Part shown: positions 47,042 through 59,049 of the stretch, piece by piece
How the letters are laid out: every line of letters starts with the position of its first letter
Numbering within the stretch: the first letter of the stretch is position 1
Assembly: GCA_964007475.1 (NCBI GenBank)
Contig: OZ023274.1
Coordinates: 89,923,213 to 89,987,212 of the forward strand
DNA length: 64,000 nt
Source of the DNA: Hybos culiciformis
Lineage: Eukaryota > Arthropoda > Insecta > Diptera > Hybotidae
Direction: 5' to 3'
Notes under the pieces: model-generated
Told to the model about the DNA's origin: nothing
Databases searched by the model: none
What the model saw: the letters and a program-made list of their open reading frames with translations, nothing else
Translations under genes and position numbers: made by a program

Positions 47042-48191
47042 CAATGCCTCTATATATCTAGCCTGGAAACTCATTTTTTTTCACGAAGTTTTTCAAAATC
47101 AAACTTCGTAAAACTTTCGACTCTATCGAAACCTAAGAAAACTATGAAAAAAAAAATCAAAACATAGAAAATTAGTTATTATTCTCAATTTAGTATTATC
47201 AAAATTATTACGGCAGAAGGACGTTTTTTTGATTTTTTAAGTTGTAAGTTGATTGAAGCAGTAATTGACTACTTAAAAAATATTTTCTTAAATAAGATTT
47301 TTTAATAATTTAGTTTTAAATGTAGATAATAAAACCACCAAAAAATATTATGTATCTTAAAAATCAGTTTTTAGTGTTAATTATTTCAGATAAATGATTG
47401 AATCGTTTAAATTTCTTACTGTCAATGCAAAAATACACAATAATAACATTTCTCCAAACTTCTTATAGTAAATACATCATTTTTTTTCTGCCATTATTGT
47501 AGAATTTTTATCTTTTAGATTGATTTACGGACAATTCACCGACTACGAATTCACCTGTAATAAATAGTTCATTGTATAGCAATTTATCGTATAGTAAATG
47601 ACCGATCGTACGAGCAACTCACCGTATTAGAAATTCATCGTATAATTACTATACGGTGAATTATTATATGGTAAATTATTATATGGTTAATTATTATATG
47701 TTGAATTGCAATAAGGAGAATTAATATAATATATAATATTATCCGAATTCCTTTTTAAAATACGGCTTAAAAACCCGTTCATATTAAAATATTTTATAAC
47801 ATAAACTAAATAATAATTATGATAATACATTTAGTAAACGTCATCCACTGAAAATTCAACTTATATTTTTGAAAATTTAAAAAATTATAATAAATAATAT
47901 TTTTCTCAGTTTGCTTCAAAAGCTTATGTAGGAAGGACCTATGTTCCTTTACGCAATGCTATTAAAATTAAAAGGGCAAATTACCTATCTAAATGTCCAT
48001 ATTTTTTAATGGGATTTTCAAAATATATAAATATAACTATCTATTATTTAAATAAATTTTTTCCTAAAAGCTAGGTCCCCGAACAGATAAGATCCTTCGA
48101 AAATAAAAATTTTCCATATAATAATATCAAAATAAGGTACAAATTCTCTCTTTTTTTTTTTAGTTTCCTGGCTAGGTATATAGAGGCATTG
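47042..48191. mobile_element. hAT-like element with 30-bp inverted ends and 8-bp duplication
   Basis: The left terminus CAATGCCTCTATATATCTAG, then CCTGGAAACT, and the right, on the minus strand, CAATGCCTCTATATACCTAG, then CCAGGAAACT, match at 28 of 30. ATTTTTAT lies directly outside both (47034-47041 and 48192-48199). The duplication is AT-rich, but its exact fit to the terminus makes chance unlikely. No transposase is recognised. The interior contains a striking array of 15-bp repeats at 47531-47725. The 8-bp duplication suggests hAT, though the terminus does not start with the usual CAGNG. Confidence 0.85.
47531..47725. repeat. Convergent array of 15-bp iterons
   Basis: From 47651 five units follow with exact 15-bp spacing: ATACGGTGAATTATT, ATATGGTAAATTATT, ATATGGTTAATTATT, ATATGTTGAATTGCA and ATAAGGAGAATTAAT. 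To their left, 47531-47647 holds about seven or eight units in the opposite orientation (ACAATTCACCGACTA, CGAATTCACCTGTAA, CAATTTATCGTATAG and AAATTCATCGTATAA among them). The two sets meet at about 47648, making a large imperfect palindrome. It has no coding signature. Confidence 0.85.
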
Positions 48192-48199
48192 ATTTTTAT

Positions 48200-51100
48200 G
48201 TTTAAAATTCATTTTGTTTTTCTTTTCCATTAATAACTTTAATGAATTTGAAAAATAATAAAATAAAATTTAAGAGAAAAGAAACTTTTAAATGGAAGAT
48301 AGGAAGATATATGATGGCTTTTATTTATCAATTACATATATGTATTATATTTCCAAAGAAAACATATCGAGAAAATTATGCTCATGGTTATAAGTTAAAT
48401 GTGTGTAAATAATTGCATCATTAACTCACATGAGATGTTCAAAGTATAAAACTCATGCTTCATTTGCAAAATTATTAAATATAGAATAATTGCTGCTCTA
48501 TATTTCCTACATATTTGCATCACTTATTTTTCTTGAATCATAATAGGAACAAACAAAAAAATATTAATTCTAAAATCACTGCAAAAGTTCTTTTTAAACA
48601 TTGTGGACCCAATCACTTAAAAATTATCTACAATTCAGAATGGAAAAATAATAACAAATTCGTTCTCATTGATTTTACTCGTACAAAGTCAATAATGTAC
48701 TAGAATTTGTAAGCTATGACATTCTTTAATAATAGAGAATAATTTTTTCTCTCAAAATATTTACATTATGTGTCCTATACAGAAATTTTCATTTACCAAA
48801 GAAAATGCTTTGATAAAGTCAACAAATAATAATACAAATAATATATGTATGTTGTACAAGCCATAGAAAAAATGTAAATGAATATTCAGATATTCAACAA
48901 AAAAAAAAAAGTTATTCTTAGTATTTTTCTTTCTAGAATGCAAAAATTCTAAAATATCCTAAGTCTCCTGGAGCATTTTCATTATCTTTTCACATTTTTC
49001 GTTTAAATGACGTCAATATAGATATATATATATATATTTTTTTTTAACTTAAAAATTAAAGCAAAAATATTTTTTTAAAAGTGTACAAGAAACTTTTATG
49101 TTCTTTACACTATTCCTTTGTATATATTTTTACTAATATAGTAAGGCCATGATGAACTGAACATTTCATTTAGAGATAGCCCACCACAAGAATTAATTTT
49201 AAATACAATTTCATTTAATTTTTAAATACTTTTCATAAATAACTTTTGAACTTTTATAAAGCCATTCGATAATTTAGGTGTAAAAAGTTTTTAAAATCTA
49301 TTTAAAATTTTTTATTCACATTTGACTATTGACTGCTTCGATGATGATAAGATTTGCTAATCATGTTAACCACTCTTTATGGAAAAAAAAAAAGTTCGAT
49401 ATAGCTGTGATCGTACATTAAAGTACCTAAACTCAAATTATCAATTAATAAATTATAAATAAATTAAATGAACTTAAGTTATTTTAGCAAGTATATTTAT
49501 GATTGCAAAGGCTTAGGTAATTTTGTTTTACATTAATACCTTTTTCAAAGTAGATAGAACAGTGCCCGATTATCTGAAAAAATCGAGGCAGATAAAGCTA
49601 AATATAATAATAATACACTTTTCTTTGGTTATATATCCAATATTTATTTATTACATAATTAATTGATTTACATATTTTCAGAGATTACATCAATTTTTTC
49701 ATCAGAAGCTTTTTAATACTCCATCTAACGACAAAATCTTCCAACTTCATTTTTAAATCTTTTATAAATATAGTCCAAGATTATTATTAACATTAAAATT
49801 ATATACTCTCTGACATATCAACTAGTACAGTAACAAAAACAAAATAAATTTATAAATTTTATTTTAAAGGTTTCTGTAAGAAAAAATAAATATTCCTTTT
49901 TGATTTTAATTGAGTGAAACAAATCTACTTAAAATTATTCCAACTGGAAGTTATTCTGCCTACAAATTCTTTCATTCAATTCATGCTTTACTTTTTATTT
50001 TATTTCATTTATTTAATTTTTTTTTTTTTGAAAAAGTAAACTCCATTTTTCTCATAAACATAAAGCAAAAAAAAAAAAATAAATTCCAAATCACATAACA
50101 CAAATTATGATAGCAAAAAATTAAAATTCACACAACATAAATTACAAGAAAAAAATAACTCAGTCATACTTCGTTCTCATTCAAACAAAAATAAACAAAA
50201 AAAAAAAATCATTTTAAATATTTAAACAAAATTTTAATTTTGCTAGAAAAAAAAAAGAAGAAATATCTTAAAAAAAAAATAAAAATAAAAAATGGTTATC
50301 TTTTCTAAACTTTTTTTTTATCCCTTTATTATATTAAAGCTATGAATTTATAATGCATTCCATAGTAAAAAAAAAAAAAAAAAATCAATATAAATATAAA
50401 CTAAGCATGGTAAGTACTAAAACTCGTTAATTTGCGAGCACACAGTAAAAGAATTTAATATATATTCCCTTAGTGGGGTTAAAAAGTTCAAACTTACTTT
50501 ATTATCTGCATAAATATTGTATTATATATATATAGTATGTACAGTATACAATATGCATAGAGAAAATTTGAAGCAAAAAAAAGCACACCCGAAAAATGGT
50601 TTCTTTTTTTTTTTTTTTTCAATGTATATACTTATCATCTAAATATATGAAAATAGTATTCTATAAATTCTTAATGTCATCAACAAGAGAAAAAAAATTC
50701 ACAAAAATCACAAAAAAAAATGAGACAAACACAAATGACTTCTTAAACTATACCTTTAAACACACAAATTTATTGTTATATTCAACTGGTAAACAATTTT
50801 TATATGTCCTTTATTAATTGTTGTTGCTAAAAAAAAAAATTATCTGTTGAGTTTTTTTTTTCATTACTTATACTGGAGAAAATTCAAATTGTGACAAGTG
50901 ACTATTAGTCAACCATATAATTTTTCTTTCCGGAAGAGGACAGCACCAATACTAAAGAAAATTCTGTATTGGGTGCTGCAATAGCAAAACATAGTACTCA
51001 AATTTTTTTATTCTTACAACTGGAAAAAGAAAAACAGAACTTTATTATGTCAAAACAAAAAACAAAAAAACTAATCTTGAAACCATAAAATATTTAAAAT

Positions 51101-54100
51101 TTAATTAAAAATACATAAATTAAAAAAAAATTTTTTTTTTCATAAACATAGATTTTTTTTTTTCTTAAACAAAAATATTATCATACTTCATAATTTATAT
51201 AAAACTTGACAAAAATGAGAAAAGAATTTTAAATTATTAATTAAATTTAATACAATTTAGTTTCATTAAAAAAAAAACAAAACTTCTCAACTAAAACTTG
51301 TTTAAAACTTGAAAGCATAGGACTTTATAGTTTTTTGATATTTGAAATTTTAGATTTTTATTATTTTATAAAATGTCTTTCTTGTTTTGAACTGTCAAAA
51401 AGAATATTTTTTTGTTCTTTACTACATTATTTATCTTCAAAAAAAAATTCAAACTCTTAAAGACTTGAAAATTATTCATTAGATTCTGTATTTAATACAT
51501 TTAATATTATTATATTTTATTTCAACGAATGTTGCCATGCCTTTATTTTAATAATTTATTTGAATTTAAATGAAAATTATAATTTTTACAAATATTAACA
51601 ATTTTTTAATTACCTCACAGAAAATAATCGACCTTATAGAGTATTTATATAAGCCGAAAAAATAATAATGTTTAAAATAGCGTGAAAAATTAAATGTTCT
51701 AATTTTCTCTAGCTGTTAAATTTGATCAAAATTCTAATTTTGTTAATAATTTATCACAAGTATTCTTGTAATAATTATGTTAAATATATGTAAAAGAAAA
51801 ATATATACCTGATAAATTGTTGGAAAAAAAAATTATTCTCAAACCGCATTTCGTAAATAGGAACAATTTGCTTCAGCATAGTCTTTGAAACAGATTTTAC
51901 ATTAAATGAAATAAGACTCATAATGTTGTTATAATTAGAATCAAATATTACAGCAAAAAAGAAATTTTTTTTTTGGGCGTTTTCTCAGTAGAGTTTTTGG
52001 CATAATTCACATAACTAAATAAAACTTTTTTGGATATATGTAAATTCGAATAAAGGTTTTAAAAACCTTCATATAACTTTCAAAACAGTTTTGCAATAAG
52101 ATAACGATTCGGAAGCTTGAACTAAGATTCTAATGTGAAAAATTTTAAAATACTTTTTATCACCGGAGGTAAAAAGATCTTTTTGAGGTCGTCCTTTTTT
52201 ATTATACGCATATAAAACTTTATACATAATAAAACAAAACATAGGCCCATAAATGACAAATATCATAAAAATTAACATACATTATTTAATTTTATCTTTC
52301 GTTCTTTTTTATTATATAAGTTTGGCGAACAAAAACTAACATATTCAGAAGACGGTTTTTTACTTATAAAATAAAATAAAATTTTTCATAATTATGTTTA
52401 GGGAAATATAATATTGTTAACATAATAATTTTGTGATTTTAATAAAACTATTATATGGGAGTAACGAAAACAGTTATTTATAATCATTTATTAAACAGAA
52501 ACTATTTTTTATTATACCTTATTTGGTTAATACTTGGTATTCGTAGTACATGAAACAGAAAAGTGTTAACATTAAAACTATATCATTTAATTCAAATTAT
52601 ATTTCTTAGACCGAAGATAAGATTGCTGTCATCACATTATTTTTTATTTTGCAATTTATGTTTTAAATATCAATTTAATATTTGAATTACAAAAGAAAGA
52701 TTTTATTACTGTAAGAGTGTAAGATATTGAAATAAAATATCTTATGACACTACTTATAAAATTTCCAAATAAACAGTGGGTGAAAGCGAACTAGTTCAAG
52801 CGCATGAAACACTGACTAATGAGTAGAGTAGAAAACTGAGATCATAAAAGAGCGCATTAAACCTTTTAAGTAACAAAACTGTCAAGGTTACAACAATCAT
52901 CTTACTGTCATGATCACATACATTTTTTATGAATAAAATATCTACTTGAATTTCTATTTGAAACCAAATGAATGAATTTAAATTGACTTATAATTAAGTC
53001 TTTAATAAAAATAACTATAGGAAATATAATAACTACTTAACAAAAAATAAATTAAAAAAAAAATAATTCTGCGAAATAAATTAATCATCAAAAGTGTAAA
53101 GAATATTTTTTTCAAATCATAAATTTCCCAATTTAGAAAAGCAAATAAATTTCTTGATGAGAATTTTTTATATAAGATTTATATAAAACATTTTTTTATA
53201 CAGAAGAAAAAAAATCATCTCCAGAATAAAAAAAATATGAAATTTAATTCTTTTCAATAAAAAAAAAAAGTTTTGTTTATTTTTTTTTTTTTTAAATTAT
53301 TATTATTATGATATAAAAAAAATAAAATAAAATCTTATGCTTATAGAATATCAATTATATATTTTCTTATGAATATAATAGAGAATTTTCAACCATTAGA
53401 TCCCATGGTATTATGTATTTTACAATATACTAAATTTATAAAAAAATAACTTCAACATCATTTTATTTTTCAATCAGATTTTACAAAGTCTCAACCATAT
53501 TTTATATTTATATTCGAATGAATTTCTTTTTACTATCAATATAATTTACAAACATATATATTAAACGATATAATTTGTAAGTATTATATATTTTAAAAAG
53601 AAAAATAAATTTATGTTATTAAAATTATTGGAAATAATAAATAGGAAATGTAGTTATAAAGATTACATTTTTTTTTTGTTTTTTAAATGTAATAAGAATT
53701 ATCAAGTAGTAGAGAATACTGTAAAAATATATAATTGAATGAACAAGTCAAAACTTCAATATAATTTATCAGGGAAGAAAAAAAACAAATTTAATGTAAT
53801 ATTCTACTTAGAAATAATACATTTGAGTTCGGAAATGAAAATTTTTTTTTTCTAAATTTCTCTTTTTGATTCAACATATCCTTATTCACATACAATATGT
53901 TTAACAAAAGACATTTTCTCTTAATTATACAATATTTCCAAATTTTGTACGTAGAAAAACACAAAATTAAACTAATTAAACAAAAAATATTCATGAAAAT
54001 GATTTATTAGTGTTTTATTTTTATTTTATGATATTCATTTATTTTATGAAAATTTTTTTTCAACAGTCAATTCGGTTGGCAAAACTTTCCTAAGATAGTT

Positions 54101-57100
54101 ATTACAATTTTTTTTTATAAGTACAGTTTGCATTAAAAATAACTTTGTTAAATTTTTTTTTTTCTGAATTTATCAAAATTTTTCTGATGAATTGATTTAT
54201 TGTTTTATTTTCAAAACTAATAATTTTTACTAACTTTATGAATTTTAATGTAAGAAAAACTTTTTCACTTTTTCAGCATTATTATAAAAGTGAAAAAAAA
54301 AAAATTTAATTAGAGTCATGCTAAAATGGAATAAAATAGTATTAGTCCCTTCAAACCGCATATAGTTAAGAAATAGTTGTATGGAAAAATAGTTAAAAAA
54401 TAATTGCATATATTGTCCGAATCGTTGAGCGTTCAATTTTTTAACATTTATTTTTATTTCTAGTTTTAAAAACTTTTTTAAGACCTCAGTGAAGAATAAT
54501 ATTAAATATATAGAAAATTATTAACACTTTGAAATATTAAATTAAAATTTGATTAGAACCATTTTTATTTACCAGCTATATATTTTAATACTAAATTTTC
54601 TAGGTCCTCTCCTCATAGACCTTGGAATGATATTATATATTGAAATTTCCTTCTTGCTATCGATTTAGACCACGCATAAAAAATATATCATACATACATA
54701 TATATTGTAATAAAAAAATAAACTAAAAGTTTTTCAAAAATGATCATAAAAACTAAAATAACTAAAATACGTATGTATTTATATAGAAAACAAAAGTTAT
54801 TATAGTATTAATGTTAAATCACGTGGAAAAAATATATTGTTTTAGTAAAACAAAAAAAAAAAAAAAATTATAGTTTCGACAGCTTGATAAATTATAATAT
54901 TTTCCAATAAATGCAGTTAGTATATTGGTTATGTGAGATAAAAATCACTTAATCAAAATTATTTTACATAGTTTTAGTTGTAATTTATATGTAATTATAA
55001 TCTTTTGAAATTTTGCAAGATAAATTTGAAAAAAAAAAAAATACATTCCTATAAAATAAAAATAAAAGTTAAGTCAGAAATATTATTAGACACGAGCACA
55101 ATAAATTTAAATTTACAAAACAATTACTACTATCTTCCAAATTAAATAATCATTTCCTAAAAATTCGAAAATAGATCATATGCATAAATTCATTTTTGAA
55201 CATTATATTATATAGTTATGTACAATAAGTCCGAATATAGTACATATAATTCATACTTTAAATTGATGTTTTTGTCTTCAACTTTTCAATTTGCAAAATC
55301 ATAACAAAAAGTGTATTTTCGCCAAGCTAAAAGATTTTAAAGCTCTTGACATTTTCATTTTATTTCTTCTCAAATTTTCAATAAATATTAAATTTTCTTT
55401 AACCTTTTATTTTATTTTTTTTATTTTCAGTAAATTACTGATTTTATGTGTAGGTATATAAAATTATTCTAGTTATTTTTTTAAACGATATTATATATTT
55501 TTTGAATTAAAAACTTAATAATCAAAATATCAAACATAATTGAAAAGATTGAAAAGTCAAGTGAGTGAGCAATCCTGTATACTTCAAAAATATATCACCC
55601 TATTAAAAACCCTTTAATATTTATGTCTGATTATTATGTTATTATGTTTGTAGAACATCATAAATATATTTATATATTATTATACCTAAAATATATTTAT
55701 TTAAAGGTCTCTATTAACCTTTTTGAAAGTATATTTTATTTATTTAATATAAAAATTTTAAAACTTTTTTAATTACTCATAGTAAACTTTTATGAAATAA
55801 ATTTGCATAAGATTAAGAATATTTTTTTTATGACATTTCCAGATATTAAAGGTTAAAAAAAAAACGTTTTTTTTTTATAAAAAGAATTTCAATTAATGTC
55901 TAAAAATTATAAAAGAAATTAATTAAATGATTTTAGATGATTGACTTGCTTGCCACTTCCAGTATAAAAGTTATAAGTACTTAAGTATATAAATTATTAT
56001 TATGGGGATATTATATGAGTATTAATGAATAATTATAATTTTTAAGGAATTTTGAATACAACGAAGATTTCTTTATATTTCGATTCCTCTTAAAATATAT
56101 TCACTAAACATTTTTTCAAACATTTTATTCATTAGTGCACAAGAAAATGCATCTGCACTTAAACTTGCAGAGTATATACAAATGGTTTATATGTATGAAA
56201 ATTCCAGCATAAGATAACATTATATATAATAATATATTTCTAAAATTCGTTTGATACAAGTTTTTTTAAAAATAATAAATTTCTAATATACTTAAATTTT
56301 AAATTTTAAGTTTTGAACATCAAAAAAAAAATGTTATTCCTTTTCTATATTCTAGAGAATTTCACATAAAAATGTTTAGGTAACTTTATTTGGTAGATGT
56401 TACAATTTCTAGTGCATTAATGCACACAGAATAATAAAATATGTGTACAATGCAACAATTTGTTTCACCAGTTCGTCAATCCTTATTTAATTTTGAACTT
56501 TTCTCTTTATTATTAACAATAAGTAGTTATAGATAAAGGGTTTTGATTAATGTCAAATGCAAGAAATTGATCTCATTATTTGTTATTTATTTCATCCTTT
56601 ATATAATTCTTAACAATTCATAAAATAGTACAAGAGATAAAGATACAAATATCTTAGACAGCTAGTTAATATTTATACGTATATTATAATGAAAAAGTTG
56701 TTATTAAAGATAATGTCTAACTAAAGGAAAATTATAAAGAAAAACGTTTATTTGATTGAAATGCATTTTCATCTAAAAATCAAAGAGTTGTTTTTCATAT
56801 AAACAAACAAAAACTATACACAAAACAAAACAAAATAACAACGAAATTATGTTGTTGTTGAACAGTTTCAATTTACATTGTGGGGTATGTCCACCAACAT
56901 AATTAAATTTCTTTTATATTTTATTTATTTTGTTATGACGTTTCGAACATTTCTGTTTAATATAGATAAACTATTTTTTTTTAGATAATTTTATCTTGAT
57001 AGTAATATTTAAATTCAATTTATTATAATAAACTATATAAATTAATTTTTTTTTTTTTAATCCTCCTTTTTTTTCCTATTTACCTACGAGTTTTTTTTTT

Positions 57101-58600
57101 CAATATAATAAAGACCTTTCTCCTTCTTGATTATCTTAAATTTTAGATTGAGGCTTATAAAAAAATTCTTAGGTATCCGTTAAATTTTGTACAAGGTTAC
57201 AAGAAAAGAGAGTACATTACCAACAAAATATCATTCGTGATGAAAAATTGAATCTTGAGAATATTTTATACAATGAAAAATTTTATAAAATTTTTTATTT
57301 AGAAGCAATTTTTTTTTGTACTTATAATTAAACATGAAAATCACTAACAAGAGCTTATTGAGCACCATTATATCGTTTATATGTATGTGTAAAAACAATT
57401 AGACAACTTTCATAAATAGTACAACGGTTCGATGTCCTAAAAAGGATCAACCAATGCTAAATCAAGATTATAATTATTTCCATTATGTGAAGATAAAAGC
57501 TTATTTTTTTTTTATTGAAAATTTATCTATTTTTATCCTCTTTTATAGTAATAATAATCATAAAAGTAAAATGTATCTGTGTGGATATGTATCAAAATGC
57601 CTTAACAATATTTATACGAAACAAAAATAGTGTATATATAGGACCTTGAAAAAGGAATAATTTATTAAGAATTATTTTTTTTTTTTTTCGTTTTGTTTTG
57701 AATAAATTCTTAATTTTTTTTCTTCTTCTTTTTTAATGCTTATCCATTATGCTTTTGTTCTATATATTAAAGACTTTTGTTTATTGATAATTTTCCATCG
57801 TAAATAATAAATGCTAACAATAATAATGTAAGAATATAAATAACAAAAAAAAAAATGCAAATCGTTGTAATAAAATCTTTTATTAAAATGTTTTTTTTTT
57901 TTTCTTAAATTAAAATTAAAATATCAAAATTAAAAAATTCTAATCTTTTTTATTTTGCCCAAAAAAAAAATGCCTTTTTCGTGTTTCTGTCAAAGTTCTC
58001 CAGCTTAAAAATCATTGCTCATATTTTTCTTCCTTTATTTTTTATTATTATTTTTTATTTTTTTTTTTTTTTGAATTTCACTTAATAAAAAAAATTATGT
58101 ATTTTTAAAGTGTATCGAAAAAGAAAAAAGAAAATTTTATGTAGGTATATGTATATGAAATAAAATCAGAAATTATGGAATTTTTGGGAATACAATTCTT
58201 TTCCGTTACTTAATAAATATGTCAAAAAAGGATTTTTTATTTTTAGCAAAAAAAAAAAAGGATAAGGTTCGTCTAGTGGTTTATGAACTTTGATATAAAT
58301 GTGTTTTTTTTTTATTTGGACGAAAAAAAAAACATTTTCTTTTTTTTTATTTTGATTTATTTTTATGGGAAATGAGCACAAGTTTATGGAAATCATATTT
58401 AATAGTCCTTTTTTATATAAAAAAATAAATAAAATAAATTTATATATATGGGATTTATTTAGCCAAATCTACTAAATACATGTTTTTTTAAGAGAAATCA
58501 TGAGATTGAAATAATTTCCAATTTATAAAATTATCAAATTCTTGACTTAATTAAACAAAAATCTCTAAATTAATTAGTAAACTGTCATATAATTTATTCT
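48200..58600. other. AT-rich DNA, no gene seen
   Basis: More than ten kilobases without a recognisable gene or complete transposon. All frames above 60 codons here (for example 49910-50098, 50596-50817 and 52069-52278) are low-complexity or have no motif. A hairpin at 50941-50978 is listed separately. Patches such as 52780-52870 and 54600-54680 are slightly less AT-rich without structure. Confidence 0.55.
50941..50978. repeat. Hairpin with GC-rich stem
   Basis: CAGCACCAATAC and GTATTGGGTGCTG pair apart from one bulged base, with a 13-base AT-rich loop. The stem is too short for a typical microRNA precursor unless it extends through weak pairs. It may be the core of a small foldback element. 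Confidence 0.5.
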
Positions 58601-59048
58601 GTGTCTGACGTTAAATGTGGTACTTTATTTAATTTTTTCAACAGCACAAACAATTAATTCAACTGAACAATTTGAAAAATTGACACAAATTCCAGTCCAC
58701 CTCGGACTTATCCACCTCGGATATCGAGCCCACGACCGAATAATGGCAATACCACTACACTACACTATGACGGTTAAAAACTATGACATATACTATCACA
58801 CTGGCAGACATTTTTTTTTTAATTCTTTTTCGACCAATATATTTTTTTTTGCAGAAACAATAATTCAATTCCAACAACATTGTTGTAGGAACAATGTTTT
58901 GCCAAAAAAGAATTTTCCTTGCCTGCAACCATATAAGTTGATATCGGCAACCATTAAATTTCGATTGCCCGATATTTCTGTTGCGGCAATAGATCTCTTC
59001 TCACAGTGCATGAGAAACTTAAAAATTCTTAAAAATTTAAAATATTAA
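58601..59048. repeat. GC-richer repeat patch containing a tRNA-like head
   Basis: The region from about 58690 to 59020 is less AT-rich than its flanks. Besides the tRNA-like sequence it holds ACATTGTT...AACAATGT-type pairing near 58875-58900, and an inverted repeat of ATATCGGCAA (58941-58950) with TTGCCCGATAT (58965-58975). A GTG-initiated plus frame of 143 codons crosses the patch. Its translation is not protein-like, and it reads antisense through the tRNA-like boxes, so I treat it as chance. The patch is probably a SINE or a composite of small repeats. Confidence 0.5.
58712..58775 (-). repeat. tRNA-like sequence, probable SINE head
   Basis: On the minus strand TAGTGTAGTGG (58752-58762) fits the A box and GGCTCGATATCC (58719-58730) is one base from a B box, 21 bases apart. 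TCCACCTCGGA is directly repeated at 58696 and 58711 just downstream. I cannot fold a complete cloverleaf, so this is a tRNA-derived repeat, not a tRNA gene. Confidence 0.65.
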
Positions 59049-59049
59049 A

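Noticed and set aside
47531..47725. CRISPR array
   Set aside because: The units are 15 bp with no unique spacers and face each other in two orientations inside a eukaryotic transposon.
49560..49600. hAT-like terminus (CAGTGCCCGATTATCTG)
   Set aside because: I found no inverted partner within several kilobases and no 8-bp duplication.
58617..59048. 143-codon plus-strand open frame as a protein gene
   Set aside because: It starts at GTG, is F, N, I and T rich, has no domain, and is antisense to tRNA-like A and B boxes in a repeat patch. Chance opening in GC-richer DNA is more likely.
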